The notes under the pieces were generated by a model that ran no database searches, was not told the origin of the DNA, and saw only the letters and a program-made list of their open reading frames with translations. A program made the translations under genes and the position numbers. DNA of 64,000 bases, taken from Planctomycetota bacterium. GTDB taxonomy: Bacteria > Planctomycetota > UBA1135 > UBA2386. The stretch's first letter is position 1. Each line of letters begins with the position of its first letter. Below, piece by piece: positions 17,838 to 27,385 of the stretch. Location of the stretch: the NCBI GenBank assembly GCA_016794035.1, contig JAEUHS010000053.1, positions 1-64,000 on the forward strand, in the 5' to 3' direction.

Positions 17838-18785
17838 TCACGCCAGGATCGGCCCCAGGGCGGCCTGGATGCGCGCCATCTGCACGCCGTCGATCATGCC
17901 GCCGAGCACCTTCTGGAAGCGCGCATCGCTGACGCCGGAGCCGATGTACTGCCACCGGTAGGCGCGCAGGAACGTCGCGTGCACCGCGGCGATCTCGGTC
18001 TCGGTACGCTGGCGACCGGCGATCCCGACGAAGTAGTCGGCATCGGCCTTCGCCTGCGCCTGCAGGATGCCGTCGACGGCACCGACCAGTTCGATCAGGT
18101 CACCGATGCCAGCGTCGCGCTCGGCGCGCGACAGCTTGGCGTCCTCGCGCACCCACTCCAGTTCGTCGAGGATCGCGTGCTGCGACTCTTCGCGCCAATG
18201 GAACTGGAACACATCCTGCCAAAGCTCGGACAACTCGGTGTCGGGCTCGATGCTCTCGCGGTAGTGCACGAGCGTCAGCAGTTCGATCGCGCAGGTCAGC
18301 CCGAGCACGGCCCAGGTCGCCTTGCCAAGCACCACGCCGGCGACCTCGTTCGGCTGCGGCGCGAACGCGTAGCCGGCTGGCATGCCCGCGGCGGCCAGCA
18401 CCTCGAGGCGGCGGAACATCTCCTGGTGCTTCAGCTCCTCGTCGGTGAACCGCACCAGCGCCTCGAGCGCGGTCTGGTCGCCGAGCCAATGGTCGCGGCT
18501 CACCTCCAGGATCTTGGCACCGATGAAGCGCTCGACCAGCCCGAACATGTTGGCGTAGGTGCGGCCCTGGACCTGGCTGAACAGGCGCCGCTCGTCCGTG
18601 CCGAGGAACGGCAGGTCGCGCACCCGCGACAGGCCCTCGGGCAGGAACGTCTTCTGGAAGTCGAGATCGCGGCCGCGGATCACGTCGCGGTCGATCTCCC
18701 AGCGGATGCGCTTGCTGGCCTCGATGCAGCGGGCGTAGCGTCGGTCGGTGCGGTCGGTGTCTTTGCGAAGAATTGCGGTGTGCAT
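17838..18785 (-). CDS. Diiron ferritin-fold oxygenase-like protein
   Basis: 315 aa; the ATG at 18785 is chosen because GGAG lies six bases before it. A ferritin-like diiron ligand set can be read directly: Glu86 (GLVERFIGAK), Glu117/His120 (EELKHQE), Glu168 (CAIELL) and Glu200/His203 (REESQH), that is E, ExxH, E, ExxH. This resembles AurF/CmlI-like diiron N-oxygenases or related uncharacterised diiron proteins rather than storage ferritins. It is divergent from an AraC regulator gene across about 200 bp and is its likely target. Substrate unknown. Confidence 0.72.
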   Translation of the reverse strand: MHTAILRKDTDRTDRRYARCIEASKRIRWEIDRDVIRGRDLDFQKTFLPEGLSRVRDLPFLGTDERRLFSQVQGRTYANMFGLVERFIGAKILEVSRDHWLGDQTALEALVRFTDEELKHQEMFRRLEVLAAAGMPAGYAFAPQPNEVAGVVLGKATWAVLGLTCAIELLTLVHYRESIEPDTELSELWQDVFQFHWREESQHAILDELEWVREDAKLSRAERDAGIGDLIELVGAVDGILQAQAKADADYFVGIAGRQRTETEIAAVHATFLRAYRWQYIGSGVSDARFQKVLGGMIDGVQMARIQAALGPILA

Positions 18786-18989
18786 GACTGTCTCCATTCG
18801 GGTTCTGCGAACCGCGCCGGGCAGCCGCGACATCCGACGTGGATGCCTCGGGCCCTGCGGTCGATTCGGAGCACCACGCTAGTTGGGGGCACACTGGCCG
18901 AATTGACCGCGGCTCCGCGTCTCTTGCGCCCGACGCCGCAATCGGCGCCCGCAGTTGATCGAAACGCCGCCGCGCTTGATCGTTCCGCC

Positions 18990-19949
18990 ATGGACGCGTT
19001 CTCCGAGGTGCTCAGGGCGTTGCGGCTCGAGAGCGGCCTGTTCCTCGACGCCGAGTTCACTGCGCCGTGGTGCATCGACTCGGCACCCGGCAAGGAGGAC
19101 GTACGCCACATCCTGCCGAGTGCGGAGCATGTCGCGATCTACCACCTGCTGGTCGAGGGCTCCTGCCGCGCGCGGTTGCCCGACGAGGGCAGCATCGTCG
19201 ACCTCGTCGCCGGCGATCTGCTGATGTTCCCGCACGGCGATGGCCATCTGCTCGGCAGCGACCTGTCGCGCTCGCCGGTGCCGGCCGAGAAACTCGCGCA
19301 GCCTTCGCCACAAGGTGGCCTGGCGCGCATCGTGCACGGCGGCGGCGGCACGCGGACCAAGTTCGTCTGCGGCTACCTCGCCTGTGACAGCCGGCTGTGC
19401 CGGCCGCTGCTCGGCGCGCTGCCGCGCATGCTGCGCGTGCCACTCGGCGACAACGACGGTGCGGCCTGGATCGTCATCACGATCCAGCGTGCGGCGGCAG
19501 AGTCACGTTCGCCGCGCGTCGGCACGGACGCGGTGCTCGCCAAGCTGGCGGAACTGCTGTTCGTCGAGGCGATCCGCTGCCACCTCGAGTCGATGCCAGA
19601 CGACCAGCGCAGCTGGCTCGCCGGCCTGCGCGACCCGCACGTGAGCCGCGCGCTGCGCCTGTTGCACGGCGACCCGGGCCGGGCGTGGACCGTCGACGAG
19701 TTGGGCCAGGAGGTGGGCATGTCGCGGTCGGCGTTGGCGGAGCGTTTCTCGCAGCTGATCGGCGAACCGCCGATGCAGTACCTGACGCGCTGGCGGCTGG
19801 CACTGGCCGCTCGCGAGCTGCGCGAGGGCAACGAAGCCATCGTGCGCATCGCCGACCAGGTCGGCTACGAGTCGGAGGCCGCGTTCAACCGCGCGTTCAA
19901 GCGCGAGTTCGGCATGCCGCCGGCGACGTGGCGCCGCCACAGCCGGTAG
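18990..19949 (+). CDS. AraC family transcriptional regulator (cupin_6 type)
   Basis: 319 aa from ATG (MDAFSEVLRALRLESGLFLD). The N-terminal half is the cupin-like sensor of the AraC subgroup seen beside oxidoreductase genes (FTAPWCIDS, VAIYHLLVEGSCRARLP, GDLLMFPHGDGHLL). The C-terminal 100 residues hold two helix-turn-helix motifs (WTVDELGQEVGMSRSALAERF and VRIADQVGYESEAAFNRAFKR). It is divergent from the diiron protein gene, so the shared 200-bp region probably contains its operator. Ligand unknown. Confidence 0.88.
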   Translation: MDAFSEVLRALRLESGLFLDAEFTAPWCIDSAPGKEDVRHILPSAEHVAIYHLLVEGSCRARLPDEGSIVDLVAGDLLMFPHGDGHLLGSDLSRSPVPAEKLAQPSPQGGLARIVHGGGGTRTKFVCGYLACDSRLCRPLLGALPRMLRVPLGDNDGAAWIVITIQRAAAESRSPRVGTDAVLAKLAELLFVEAIRCHLESMPDDQRSWLAGLRDPHVSRALRLLHGDPGRAWTVDELGQEVGMSRSALAERFSQLIGEPPMQYLTRWRLALAARELREGNEAIVRIADQVGYESEAAFNRAFKREFGMPPATWRRHSR

Positions 19950-20052
19950 CGCCCGCCGTCGTCAAGATCGGGCCGAACAGGCACGCGCGCCTGCATGCCG
20001 ACGTGCGTCGCCACCCTTGACTCGCGCGCCGCCGGCACTCGACCGTTGGCGA

Positions 20053-21459
20053 CTACTGCCCGCGCAGCCGCACCGTGCCCAACCGCCCCGCCGGATCGCA
20101 GAACTGCCCCAGCACGCCACACAGCGCCTTCACCTGTGCATCCGTGTAGCGATCGTAGAACGCCTGGTTGTGCGGGCCGACGCCGTGCTCGGCCGAGTAG
20201 CTGCCGGCGAAGTCGCGCACGGCGAGGTCGTAGATGCGCGACTGCAGTTCGCGCACCAGTGCTGCCGAGTCGGCGACGTCCGTCTCGCGCCACAGCAGGT
20301 TCAGGTGCGTGCCGCCATCGCCCCAGTGGCCGTAGTCGCACAGCCGCACCTGCGGGTGGTCCTCGGCCAGCAACTTCCCCACCGCGGCCGTGAACGCCGG
20401 CAAGCGCGAGCGCGGCACGCTGACGTCGAACGCCAGCATCTTGCCCTCGCTGCGCAGGCTCTCGCTGATGTGATGCCGCATCTGCCAGAACTCCTCGCCC
20501 TTGCCGACCAGCACGTCGAGCACGTGCTCGCCGGCGCGTTCGAGATGCGCACCGAGGCATGCCTCCAACGCGTTCTCGAGGTGCAGCGTCGCCGGCGGCA
20601 GGGTCGACGACAGTTCGACCAGCACGCTGTACGGCGGCAGCTCCGCGAACGGGCGGCGCAGGTTCGGCTGGTGCGCGAACACCGGGCCCAGCGCGTTGGC
20701 ACTCATCACCTCGAACGCGCTGAGCACGTCGCCGAGTTCGGCCTCGACCGCGCGCAGCAGATCGAGCACGGCGTCGCCACCGTCGCAGGCGACCAGCGCC
20801 ACCGCGCGCTGCTTCGGCACCGGCGCGACCTGCAGCACGGCACGCGTGACGACCCCGAACACGCCGGTGGTGCCGACGAACAGCTGCTTGGCGTCGAGGC
20901 CGGTGTTGTTCTTGCGCAGCGTGTTCAGCAGCGACAGCACGCGGCCGTCGCCGAGCACCACCTCGACGCCGAGCAGGTTGTGGCGCACGTCACCGTACTT
21001 CAGCAGCCGCGTGCCGCCGGTGTTGGTCGCCACCATGCCGCCGATCTGCGGATCGGCGCCGAGGTCGACCGGGAACCAGAAGCCGTGCGGCGCCAGCGCC
21101 TCGTTGAGCTGGCTCAGCAGCACACCGCCGTCGACCAGCACCGTGCGGCCGTGCGGGTCGAGGTCGATGGTCTGATTGAGCCGTTCGAGGCTCAGCACCA
21201 GCATCGTGCCGCTCAGGTCGGGCGTCGACGCGGCGACCAGGCCCGAGTTCGCGCCCTGGGCGACCACGCGCGCGCCGTGCCTGGCGGCGAGCTGCAGGGT
21301 CGCGGCGACCTCGGCCGTCGATGCCGGCCGCGCGACGCAGCGCGCGACGCCCTTGCCGTAGCGCCAGCCGGTCTCGAAGCGCACGCGATCCGCGGGGCTG
21401 ACCAGCACGCCGCGCTCGCCGAGCGCTCGGCGCAGTTCCTCGACCAGGGCGTCGCTCAT
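20053..21459 (-). CDS. FAD-linked oxidase, probable D-2-hydroxyglutarate dehydrogenase
   Basis: 468 aa, VAO/GlcD superfamily. The FAD-binding PCMH fold is seen in RPASTAEVAATLQLAARHGARVVAQGANSG and DPQIGGMVATNTGGTRLLKYG. The C-terminal FAD-oxidase domain ends with the typical metal/flavin region YGHWGDGGTHLNLLW and SYSAEHGVGPHN. The family includes D-lactate, glycolate and D-2-hydroxyglutarate dehydrogenases. The neighbour 21 bp upstream is an HglS-like 2-oxoadipate dioxygenase/decarboxylase, whose product is D-2-hydroxyglutarate, so oxidation of that acid to 2-oxoglutarate is the most economical assignment. Family certain, substrate inferred from context. Confidence 0.82.
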   Translation of the reverse strand: MSDALVEELRRALGERGVLVSPADRVRFETGWRYGKGVARCVARPASTAEVAATLQLAARHGARVVAQGANSGLVAASTPDLSGTMLVLSLERLNQTIDLDPHGRTVLVDGGVLLSQLNEALAPHGFWFPVDLGADPQIGGMVATNTGGTRLLKYGDVRHNLLGVEVVLGDGRVLSLLNTLRKNNTGLDAKQLFVGTTGVFGVVTRAVLQVAPVPKQRAVALVACDGGDAVLDLLRAVEAELGDVLSAFEVMSANALGPVFAHQPNLRRPFAELPPYSVLVELSSTLPPATLHLENALEACLGAHLERAGEHVLDVLVGKGEEFWQMRHHISESLRSEGKMLAFDVSVPRSRLPAFTAAVGKLLAEDHPQVRLCDYGHWGDGGTHLNLLWRETDVADSAALVRELQSRIYDLAVRDFAGSYSAEHGVGPHNQAFYDRYTDAQVKALCGVLGQFCDPAGRLGTVRLRGQ

Positions 21460-21480
21460 CGGCGCGCAGTCTACCGCCGG

Positions 21481-22494
21481 CTACGCCTTCGCCGTCATCT
21501 GGAAGATCGCGGTCGCGTTGCCGCTGTCGAAGCGCAGGTCGAGCACGCCGGGCGCCTCCTCGGCGCGCGTGATGAACTCGTGGAACGAGCCCGGCACGAC
21601 CTCGGTGCGCAGCGAGCCGTCGGCGCCGACGAACAGGCGCTCCACCATCGCCGCGTAGAACGCGGTCTGGCGCACGCGGCCGCTCTGCGACACCTCGACC
21701 TCGGGCTTGACCGGGCGGCCGCGGCGGCGCTGCTCGTCGGCGACCGCGGCGACGTCGGCGACGCGGTCGGTGGCGTGGTTGAAGGCGTTGCCCTCGGTGG
21801 CGATCCAGGCCATCTCCTTGCTCTCGTTGCGCAGCAGCTCGTAGTCGGCCCAGCTCGGCTCGCGGTGCTGGCGGTCGAAGCAGGCGTGCAGGCTCGGCAG
21901 CAGCCGCACGGCATCGGCGAACGACAGCGCGCCGTCGCACGAGAGCGTCGCCAGCAGCGGCGCCGCCCACTCGGGCAGCGGATCGCTCGACCCGCCGACG
22001 ACGCGCTGCACCGCGAGCTGGAACTCGGGGCTGAAACGCTCGGGGTGCAGCTCGCTGACGAAGAACTGCGCGATCGCGGTCGGCAGGTCCTGGTGGGTGT
22101 AGGCGCGGCCGGTCATGCCCAGGCGTTCGAGCGGGTAGACGCCGCGGCACTGAAAGCCGAGCGGCTCGAGGAAACGCCGGAACGCGCGCTCGCCGGCCGG
22201 CAGCGCGCCGCAGGGCGTCGCGACCGTGCGCAGCGCGCCGTGATCGAACACCAGCTTGCGGTGGCTGCGCACCGAGTCGCCGACGTAGGCGGCCGCCATC
22301 GGCACACGGCGCGTCACGTCCTCGAACAGCAGCATGTTCAGGGCCTGCGCCAGCTCGCCGCGGCTCACGCGCTGCGACGCGCGCAGCAGCAGGCTCGCAT
22401 GCACCTCGAGCGCCTCGAACAGGCGCCCGGTGCGCACCGCGCCGACGGTCTGCTCGAGCAGGGCCCACAGGGTCGTCTCATGAAGATTCTGCAT
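21481..22494 (-). CDS. hglS: 2-oxoadipate dioxygenase/decarboxylase (HglS/YdcJ, DUF1338)
   Basis: 337 aa from ATG (MQNLHETTLWALLEQTVG). The DUF1338/HglS signature is present, with the expected non-haem iron ligands: His in FDHGALRTV, His in AFNHATDRV and Glu in SFHEFITRAE. HglS converts 2-oxoadipate to D-2-hydroxyglutarate using O2, an end step of D-lysine or pipecolate catabolism. The following gene encodes a D-2-hydroxyglutarate dehydrogenase-like flavoprotein, which completes the route to 2-oxoglutarate. It is divergent from a LysR regulator. Upstream lysine-degradation enzymes are not in this window. Confidence 0.82.
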   Translation of the reverse strand: MQNLHETTLWALLEQTVGAVRTGRLFEALEVHASLLLRASQRVSRGELAQALNMLLFEDVTRRVPMAAAYVGDSVRSHRKLVFDHGALRTVATPCGALPAGERAFRRFLEPLGFQCRGVYPLERLGMTGRAYTHQDLPTAIAQFFVSELHPERFSPEFQLAVQRVVGGSSDPLPEWAAPLLATLSCDGALSFADAVRLLPSLHACFDRQHREPSWADYELLRNESKEMAWIATEGNAFNHATDRVADVAAVADEQRRRGRPVKPEVEVSQSGRVRQTAFYAAMVERLFVGADGSLRTEVVPGSFHEFITRAEEAPGVLDLRFDSGNATAIFQMTAKA

Positions 22495-22639
22495 GGCTTG
22501 CGGTCCTGGTGGAGTCCCAGGCATTCGGCGTCACGGGATCGTTCCAGCCGAGGAAACGGCTGCAACAGGCTGGATGGTAGCACTGCTTCGACATCGGCAT
22601 CCGACAGGGCCCACGACATGTTCGCATGAGTTGATTACG

Positions 22640-23551
22640 ATGCCTCATGAAGTGACCCGATCCCTCCCAACCACCGCGGCGCTGCAGGCGTTCGAGTCCG
22701 CCGCATTCCACGGCAGCATCACCCGCGCCGCCCGCGAGTTGCACCTGACCCAGGGGGCGATCAGCCGCCAGATCCAGGCGCTCGAAGAGCACCTCGGCAT
22801 CGAGCTGTTCCGCCGCGAACGCCAGCGCATCCACCTGTCGCCGGCCGGCCAGCACTACCTGCAGCACGTGCGCGCCGCATTCGACCGACTCGAGGGCGCC
22901 GCCCTCGAACTGCGCACCCTGCGCCGCGGCGGCGGCACACTGCACCTGGCGATCCTGCCGACCTACGGCACCCGGTGGCTGATCCCACGCTTCCCTTCGT
23001 TCGCCGAGCAGCATCCGGAGGTGCAGGTGCAGTTCACGACGAAGCTGCAGGCGTTCGACTTCGCCACCGAGGACCTCGACGCGGCGATCCACTACGGCGA
23101 GGGCCACTGGCCGGGCACCCGGCTCGAACGGTTGATGGACGAGGAAGTCGTCGTCGTCTGCAGCGCCGGCTACCAGAAGCAGCAGAAGCTGAAGACGCCG
23201 GGCGACCTGCGCGGGGCGACGCTGCTGCAGATCTCGACCCGACCGCACGCCTGGGACGACTGGCTCGCGGCCAGGCAGGTCGCCGGCGTCGACGGCCGCC
23301 GCGGGCCGCGCTTCGAGCACCACACGATGGTGCTGCAGGCCGCGATCGCCGGGCTCGGCGTCGCGGTGTTGCCGACGTTCGTCGCCGACGACGAGCTGGC
23401 GGCCGGCCGGATCGTCGAGGCGTTCGCCGGCACGCGCGGGCCGAGCGGCAAGTCCTACTGGCTGGCCGTGCCCGAGCGACGCGCGGAGACCGCGGCGCTG
23501 CAGGCGTTCCGGGCCTGGCTGTTGGGAGAGCACGGGCGCGCCAGCGCGTGA
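22640..23551 (+). CDS. LysR family transcriptional regulator
   Basis: 303 aa; ATG chosen so that the HTH begins about 15 residues in (TTAALQAFESAAFHGSITRAARELHLTQGAISRQIQALEEHLG). The effector domain follows, with LHLAILPTYGTRWLIPRF and LDAAIHYGEGHWPG, resembling the GcvA-like branch. Divergent from the HglS-like gene across 145 bp; probably controls the 2-oxoadipate/D-2-hydroxyglutarate pair and itself. An inverted repeat (CATGAG, 13-base spacer, CTCATG) at 22625-22649 overlaps its start codon and could serve autoregulation. Confidence 0.9.
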   Translation: MPHEVTRSLPTTAALQAFESAAFHGSITRAARELHLTQGAISRQIQALEEHLGIELFRRERQRIHLSPAGQHYLQHVRAAFDRLEGAALELRTLRRGGGTLHLAILPTYGTRWLIPRFPSFAEQHPEVQVQFTTKLQAFDFATEDLDAAIHYGEGHWPGTRLERLMDEEVVVVCSAGYQKQQKLKTPGDLRGATLLQISTRPHAWDDWLAARQVAGVDGRRGPRFEHHTMVLQAAIAGLGVAVLPTFVADDELAAGRIVEAFAGTRGPSGKSYWLAVPERRAETAALQAFRAWLLGEHGRASA

Positions 23552-23642
23552 CGGCGCAAGGGCCGCCCCGGGCCCGCGCAACTGCCGCTCGTCCCGCCCG
23601 CGACTCGACGCGCACCCCCCGAAACGCTCTGATGCCGGTCGC

Positions 23643-24485
23643 ATGATGCACGAAGTGCGCAGCATCCCACCGGCGCCGCGGCGGATCCGCCTGCGGCCGC
23701 TGCTGGCGCATCGCTGGCCGCTGCTGACGATCGGCGGCGCCATGTGCGTGCTCGGCACGCTGGTGGCGTGGCTGATGTTCCTGCAGATCGGCGGCAAGTT
23801 CTCCGACACCGCGCGCCTCGACCGCGGCCCGTGCGAGTCGGTCACCGGCACGGTGCAGCAGGTCGGCGAACCGTTCCAGGACGGCGGCCGCACCTGGCGC
23901 AACGTGCGCTACGAGTTCCACTGGCACACCGGCGGCCACGATCTCCACCTGACCGGCGACTCGTTCGTCGCCGGTGAGGCGCCGGGCGTCGGCGGCAGCG
24001 TCGAGGTCGACGTGCTGCGACGCGAAGCCAACATCAATCGCATCCGCGGCGGCGTGCTCCTGATGGACCGTGCCTACCTGCACCCGCAGTCGTGGTTCCT
24101 GGGCGTCGTCACGCCGGGCGCGCTGCTGCTGCTCGGCTGGCTCGCGGGCGCGTTCCAGCTGCGCCACGTGCTGGTGCACGGCGACGTCTCGGTCGGCTAC
24201 GTCACGGCGGTCGAACCGGTGCCGCTGGTGCTGCCGCAGATGCTGCGCGTCGACTACCGGTTCCGCGACCATCGCGCGATCGCGCGCCGCGGCCGCCACT
24301 GGGTGCGCGTGCACGGCGAGCTCGGCGCGCGGCTGCTCGCGCAGGACCCGCTGGTCGGCGTCGAACCGCTGCCGGTGCTGCACGACCGGCAGCAGCCGAA
24401 CCAGAGCCGTGTGCTGCTGCCGCAGGACTTCCTGCCGGAATCGACGCGATCGAAGGACGCCCTGTCCGAGAACGGCGTCACGTGA
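23643..24485 (+). CDS. DUF3592-like membrane protein
   Basis: 280 aa. One transmembrane helix near residues 28-48 (WPLLTIGGAMCVLGTLVAWLMF) and a second near 152-170 (FLGVVTPGALLLLGWLAGAF) bracket a beta-rich domain (ESVTGTVQQVGEPFQDGGRTWRNVRYEFHW, GGSVEVDVLRREANINRIRG). A second, related beta domain follows the second helix (GDVSVGYVTAVEPV, MLRVDYRFRDH). This is the DUF3592 layout; function unknown. The stop overlaps the start of the helicase gene (GTGA), so the two are translationally coupled, but I see no functional link. Confidence 0.6.
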   Translation: MMHEVRSIPPAPRRIRLRPLLAHRWPLLTIGGAMCVLGTLVAWLMFLQIGGKFSDTARLDRGPCESVTGTVQQVGEPFQDGGRTWRNVRYEFHWHTGGHDLHLTGDSFVAGEAPGVGGSVEVDVLRREANINRIRGGVLLMDRAYLHPQSWFLGVVTPGALLLLGWLAGAFQLRHVLVHGDVSVGYVTAVEPVPLVLPQMLRVDYRFRDHRAIARRGRHWVRVHGELGARLLAQDPLVGVEPLPVLHDRQQPNQSRVLLPQDFLPESTRSKDALSENGVT

Positions 24486-26449
24486 CGCAGGACGCGGACG
24501 CGAGCGTGCGCGCACTGCTGGGACCCGACGGGCCGATCGCCCGGCGCCTGCCCGAGTTCGAGCCGCGGCCCCAGCAGGTCGAACTGGCGCACGCGATCGA
24601 ACGCGCGCTGCAGCAGCGGCGCCACCTGATCGCCGAGGCCGGCACCGGCACCGGCAAGTCGTTCGCCTACCTGCTGCCGGCGGTCGTGCACGCCGACCAG
24701 CACCAGGGCGAAGGTCCGATCGTCGTGTCGACGCGCACGATCGCGCTGCAGGAGCAGCTCGAGCAGAAGGATCTGCCCTTCCTGCACGCGGTGCTGCCGT
24801 TCGAGTGGTCGTCGGTGACGGCGCTCGGCCGCAACAACTACCTCTGCCTGCGGCGCATGCACCTCGCGGAACGCGAGCAGCACCTGTTCGAGGATCCGGG
24901 GCGGCACGACCAGCTGCGGCGCATCGTCGACTGGTCGCTCGTGACGCGCGAGGGCACGCGCCAGGACCTCGACTTCCAGCCGGACACGGAGGTGTGGGAG
25001 GAGGTCCAGGCCGAACACGGCAACTGTCTGCAGCGCGCCTGCAAGCACTACGACCACTGCCACTGGCAGCGCGCGAAGCGTCGCATGCAGACGGCGCAGG
25101 TGCTGGTGGTCAACCACGCGCTCTACTTCGCCGACCTGGCGCTGCGCATCGCCGGCGCGTCGTACCTGCCGCCCCACCGCGTGGTGATCTTCGACGAGGC
25201 TCATCACCTCGAGCGCACCGCGACGGAGAGCCTCGGTCTGCGCGTCGGCCCGGGCACGGTGGGCTGGCACCTGCGGCGACTGCACGCGCGCCGCAGCGAA
25301 CGCAGCCTGCTGTCGCGGCACGGCACACCGGTCGCCCGCCTGCTGTGGGAGGAAGCACGGCAGCACAACGACGCGTTCTTCGCCACCATCGCGGAGGAGC
25401 TGCGCGCCGGCGGCGCGCGCGACGGCGCCGCGCTGAAGGACCGCACGCTCGAGGAACCGCTGACGCCGGTGCTGCGCGCGCTGAGCACCGAGCTGGCGAG
25501 CGCCGCCGTGCGCGTCGAGCAGGTCGACGCGCGCATGGAATTGCAGGCGCGCGCCAACGGCCTCGACGCGCTGTGCGCGGCGCTGCGTTCGTTGTGCATC
25601 CACAACCCGGAAGCGGCGACGCCGCTGGTGCGCTGGGTCGAACCGACGCGGCACGGCGCCGCGTTGTGCGGCGCGCCGCTCGACGTCAGCGAGACGCTGC
25701 GCCGGCACCTGTGGTCCGGCGGTGCCACCGCGATCCTGACCAGCGCGACGCTCGCGACCGGCGCCGACGACGACTTCACCTGGCTGCGGCGGCGGCTCGG
25801 CCTCGACGACGCCGACACCGTGCGGCTGGGTTCGCCGTTCGACTACGACCGCATGGTCGAGCTGGTGCTCGAGGACGCGATGCCCGATCCGAGCCAGCAG
25901 GCCGCTGCGTTCCGCCATGAGGTCGCCGAACGCACGCTGCGTCACCTGCTCGCGAACGGCGGCCGCGGCCTCGTGCTGTGCACGTCGTGGGAGTTCGTGC
26001 GCGGCCTCGCGGTCGCGCTGCGCGCGCCGCTGGCCGACGCGGGCATCGAGCTGCTGGTGCAGGGCGACGGCCCGCTGGCGCGGCTGCTCGAACGCAAGCG
26101 CGAGCAGCCGACCTCGGTGCTGCTCGGCACCGACAGCCTGTGGGAGGGCATCGACCTGCGCGGCCCTGCGCTGACGCTGCTGGTCGTCACGCGGCTGCCG
26201 TTCCAGAGCCCCGGCCATCCGCTGACCCAGGCGCGCCTCGAGGCGATGCGCGCGCGCGGCCAGGACCCGTTCGCCGAACACTCGCTGCCCGAGGCGGTGC
26301 TGCGCTTCCGCCAGGGCTTCGGCCGACTGGTGCGCAGCAGCCAGGACCGCGGCAAGGTCGTGGTCATGGACCCGCGCGTGCGCACCAAGGCCTACGGCCG
26401 GCGGTTCCTCGGCGCGCTGCCGTTCCGCGGCGAGCACCGCGACCCCTGA
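24482..26449 (+). CDS. DinG/XPD-like superfamily 2 helicase
   Basis: 655 aa from GTG overlapping the upstream stop. Walker A is AEAGTGTGKSFAYLLP; the DEAH box is IFDEAHHLE; motif III is TSATLATGADDD; motif VI lies in FRQGFGRLVRSSQDRGKV. Four cysteines in the XPD/DinG position (NNYLC, GNCLQRAC, YDHC) probably ligate a 4Fe-4S cluster. Such helicases are 5'-3' DNA translocases that resolve R-loops, G-quadruplexes or replication blocks. The length matches YoaA/DinG-like proteins without an exonuclease domain. Confidence 0.9.
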   Translation: MTQDADASVRALLGPDGPIARRLPEFEPRPQQVELAHAIERALQQRRHLIAEAGTGTGKSFAYLLPAVVHADQHQGEGPIVVSTRTIALQEQLEQKDLPFLHAVLPFEWSSVTALGRNNYLCLRRMHLAEREQHLFEDPGRHDQLRRIVDWSLVTREGTRQDLDFQPDTEVWEEVQAEHGNCLQRACKHYDHCHWQRAKRRMQTAQVLVVNHALYFADLALRIAGASYLPPHRVVIFDEAHHLERTATESLGLRVGPGTVGWHLRRLHARRSERSLLSRHGTPVARLLWEEARQHNDAFFATIAEELRAGGARDGAALKDRTLEEPLTPVLRALSTELASAAVRVEQVDARMELQARANGLDALCAALRSLCIHNPEAATPLVRWVEPTRHGAALCGAPLDVSETLRRHLWSGGATAILTSATLATGADDDFTWLRRRLGLDDADTVRLGSPFDYDRMVELVLEDAMPDPSQQAAAFRHEVAERTLRHLLANGGRGLVLCTSWEFVRGLAVALRAPLADAGIELLVQGDGPLARLLERKREQPTSVLLGTDSLWEGIDLRGPALTLLVVTRLPFQSPGHPLTQARLEAMRARGQDPFAEHSLPEAVLRFRQGFGRLVRSSQDRGKVVVMDPRVRTKAYGRRFLGALPFRGEHRDP

Positions 26450-26517
26450 CCCGGCACTGCCGGACCGGGAAACGCGCGCGATCCGGCGACAGGCGGGGGC
26501 GACGGCCGTGCACCTTG

Positions 26518-26547
26518 GGCTATCGTCATGATATCATACCGATAGCC
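26518..26547. promoter_or_regulatory. 30-bp palindrome, probable operator
   Basis: GGCTATCG-TC-ATGATATCAT-AC-CGATAGCC: 26 of 30 positions obey dyad symmetry. It is an AT-rich island in very GC-rich DNA, 14 bp before the SPFH gene start. A ribbon-helix-helix protein is encoded two bases after the SPFH gene, so autoregulation by that protein through this site is likely. The long symmetry could also form a transcript hairpin that would hide the SPFH ribosome-binding region. Confidence 0.65.
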
Positions 26548-26561
26548 ACGCCACGCCCACC

Positions 26562-27383
26562 ATGAACACCCCCTCGCGCGAGATCCCCTACCCCAACCCC
26601 CTGCCCGGCATCCCGATGCTGCTGCTCGGCATCGTGCTGCTGCTGACCCTGGTCGGCATCCCGGTCGGCATCCTGGTGCTGGTCGGCCTGACGCTGGTCA
26701 ACCCCAACCAGTCCAAGGTCGTGGTGCTGTTCGGCACCTACCGCGGCACGCTGCGCCAGGCCGGCTTCTTCTGGGTCAACCCGTTCTCGGTGCGGCGCGC
26801 GGTCAGCCTGCGCGCGCACAACTTCAACAGCGAACACCTGAAGGTCAACGACCTGCGCGGCAACCCGATCGAGATCGGCGCCGTCGTGGTCTGGCGCGTG
26901 CGCGAGACCGCGCAGGCCGCGTTCGACGTCGAGGACTACGAGTCGTACGTCGAGGTGCAGACCGAGTCGGCGGTGCGCCATCTCGCGTCGACGCACCCGT
27001 ACGACACGCCGCACGACAACGAGACCTCGCTGCGCGGCAGCAGCGACGCGATCAACACCGAACTGCAGCAGGAGCTCGAGCAGCGGCTGCAGCGGGCCGG
27101 CATCGAGGTGCTCGAGGCGCGGCTCAGCCACCTGGCCTATGCCCCCGAGATCGCCAGCGCGATGCTGCAGCGGCAGCAGGCCGAGGCGATCATCGACGCG
27201 CGCACGCGCATCGTCGAAGGCGCCACCAGCATGGTGCAGATGGCGATCGAGCACCTCGAGCGGGGCTCGGTGGTCGAACTCGACAACGAGCGCAAGGCGC
27301 AGATGGTCAGCAACCTGCTGGTGGTGCTGTGCTCCGAGCGCGGCACGCAGCCGGTCGTCAACGCGGGCACGCTCTACGGGTAG
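26562..27383 (+). CDS. SPFH/band-7 domain membrane protein
   Basis: 273 aa. An N-terminal hydrophobic hairpin (about residues 15-46: [20 protein letters not shown] and [14 protein letters not shown]) is followed by an SPFH domain ([24 protein letters not shown] to [24 protein letters not shown]) and an Ala/Glu-rich coiled coil ending in [22 protein letters not shown]. Members oligomerise on membranes and organise microdomains or proteases. The adjacent small RHH gene and the upstream palindrome suggest a self-regulated two-gene operon. Confidence 0.9.
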   Translation: MNTPSREIPYPNPLPGIPMLLLGIVLLLTLVGIPVGILVLVGLTLVNPNQSKVVVLFGTYRGTLRQAGFFWVNPFSVRRAVSLRAHNFNSEHLKVNDLRGNPIEIGAVVVWRVRETAQAAFDVEDYESYVEVQTESAVRHLASTHPYDTPHDNETSLRGSSDAINTELQQELEQRLQRAGIEVLEARLSHLAYAPEIASAMLQRQQAEAIIDARTRIVEGATSMVQMAIEHLERGSVVELDNERKAQMVSNLLVVLCSERGTQPVVNAGTLYG

Positions 27384-27385
27384 CC

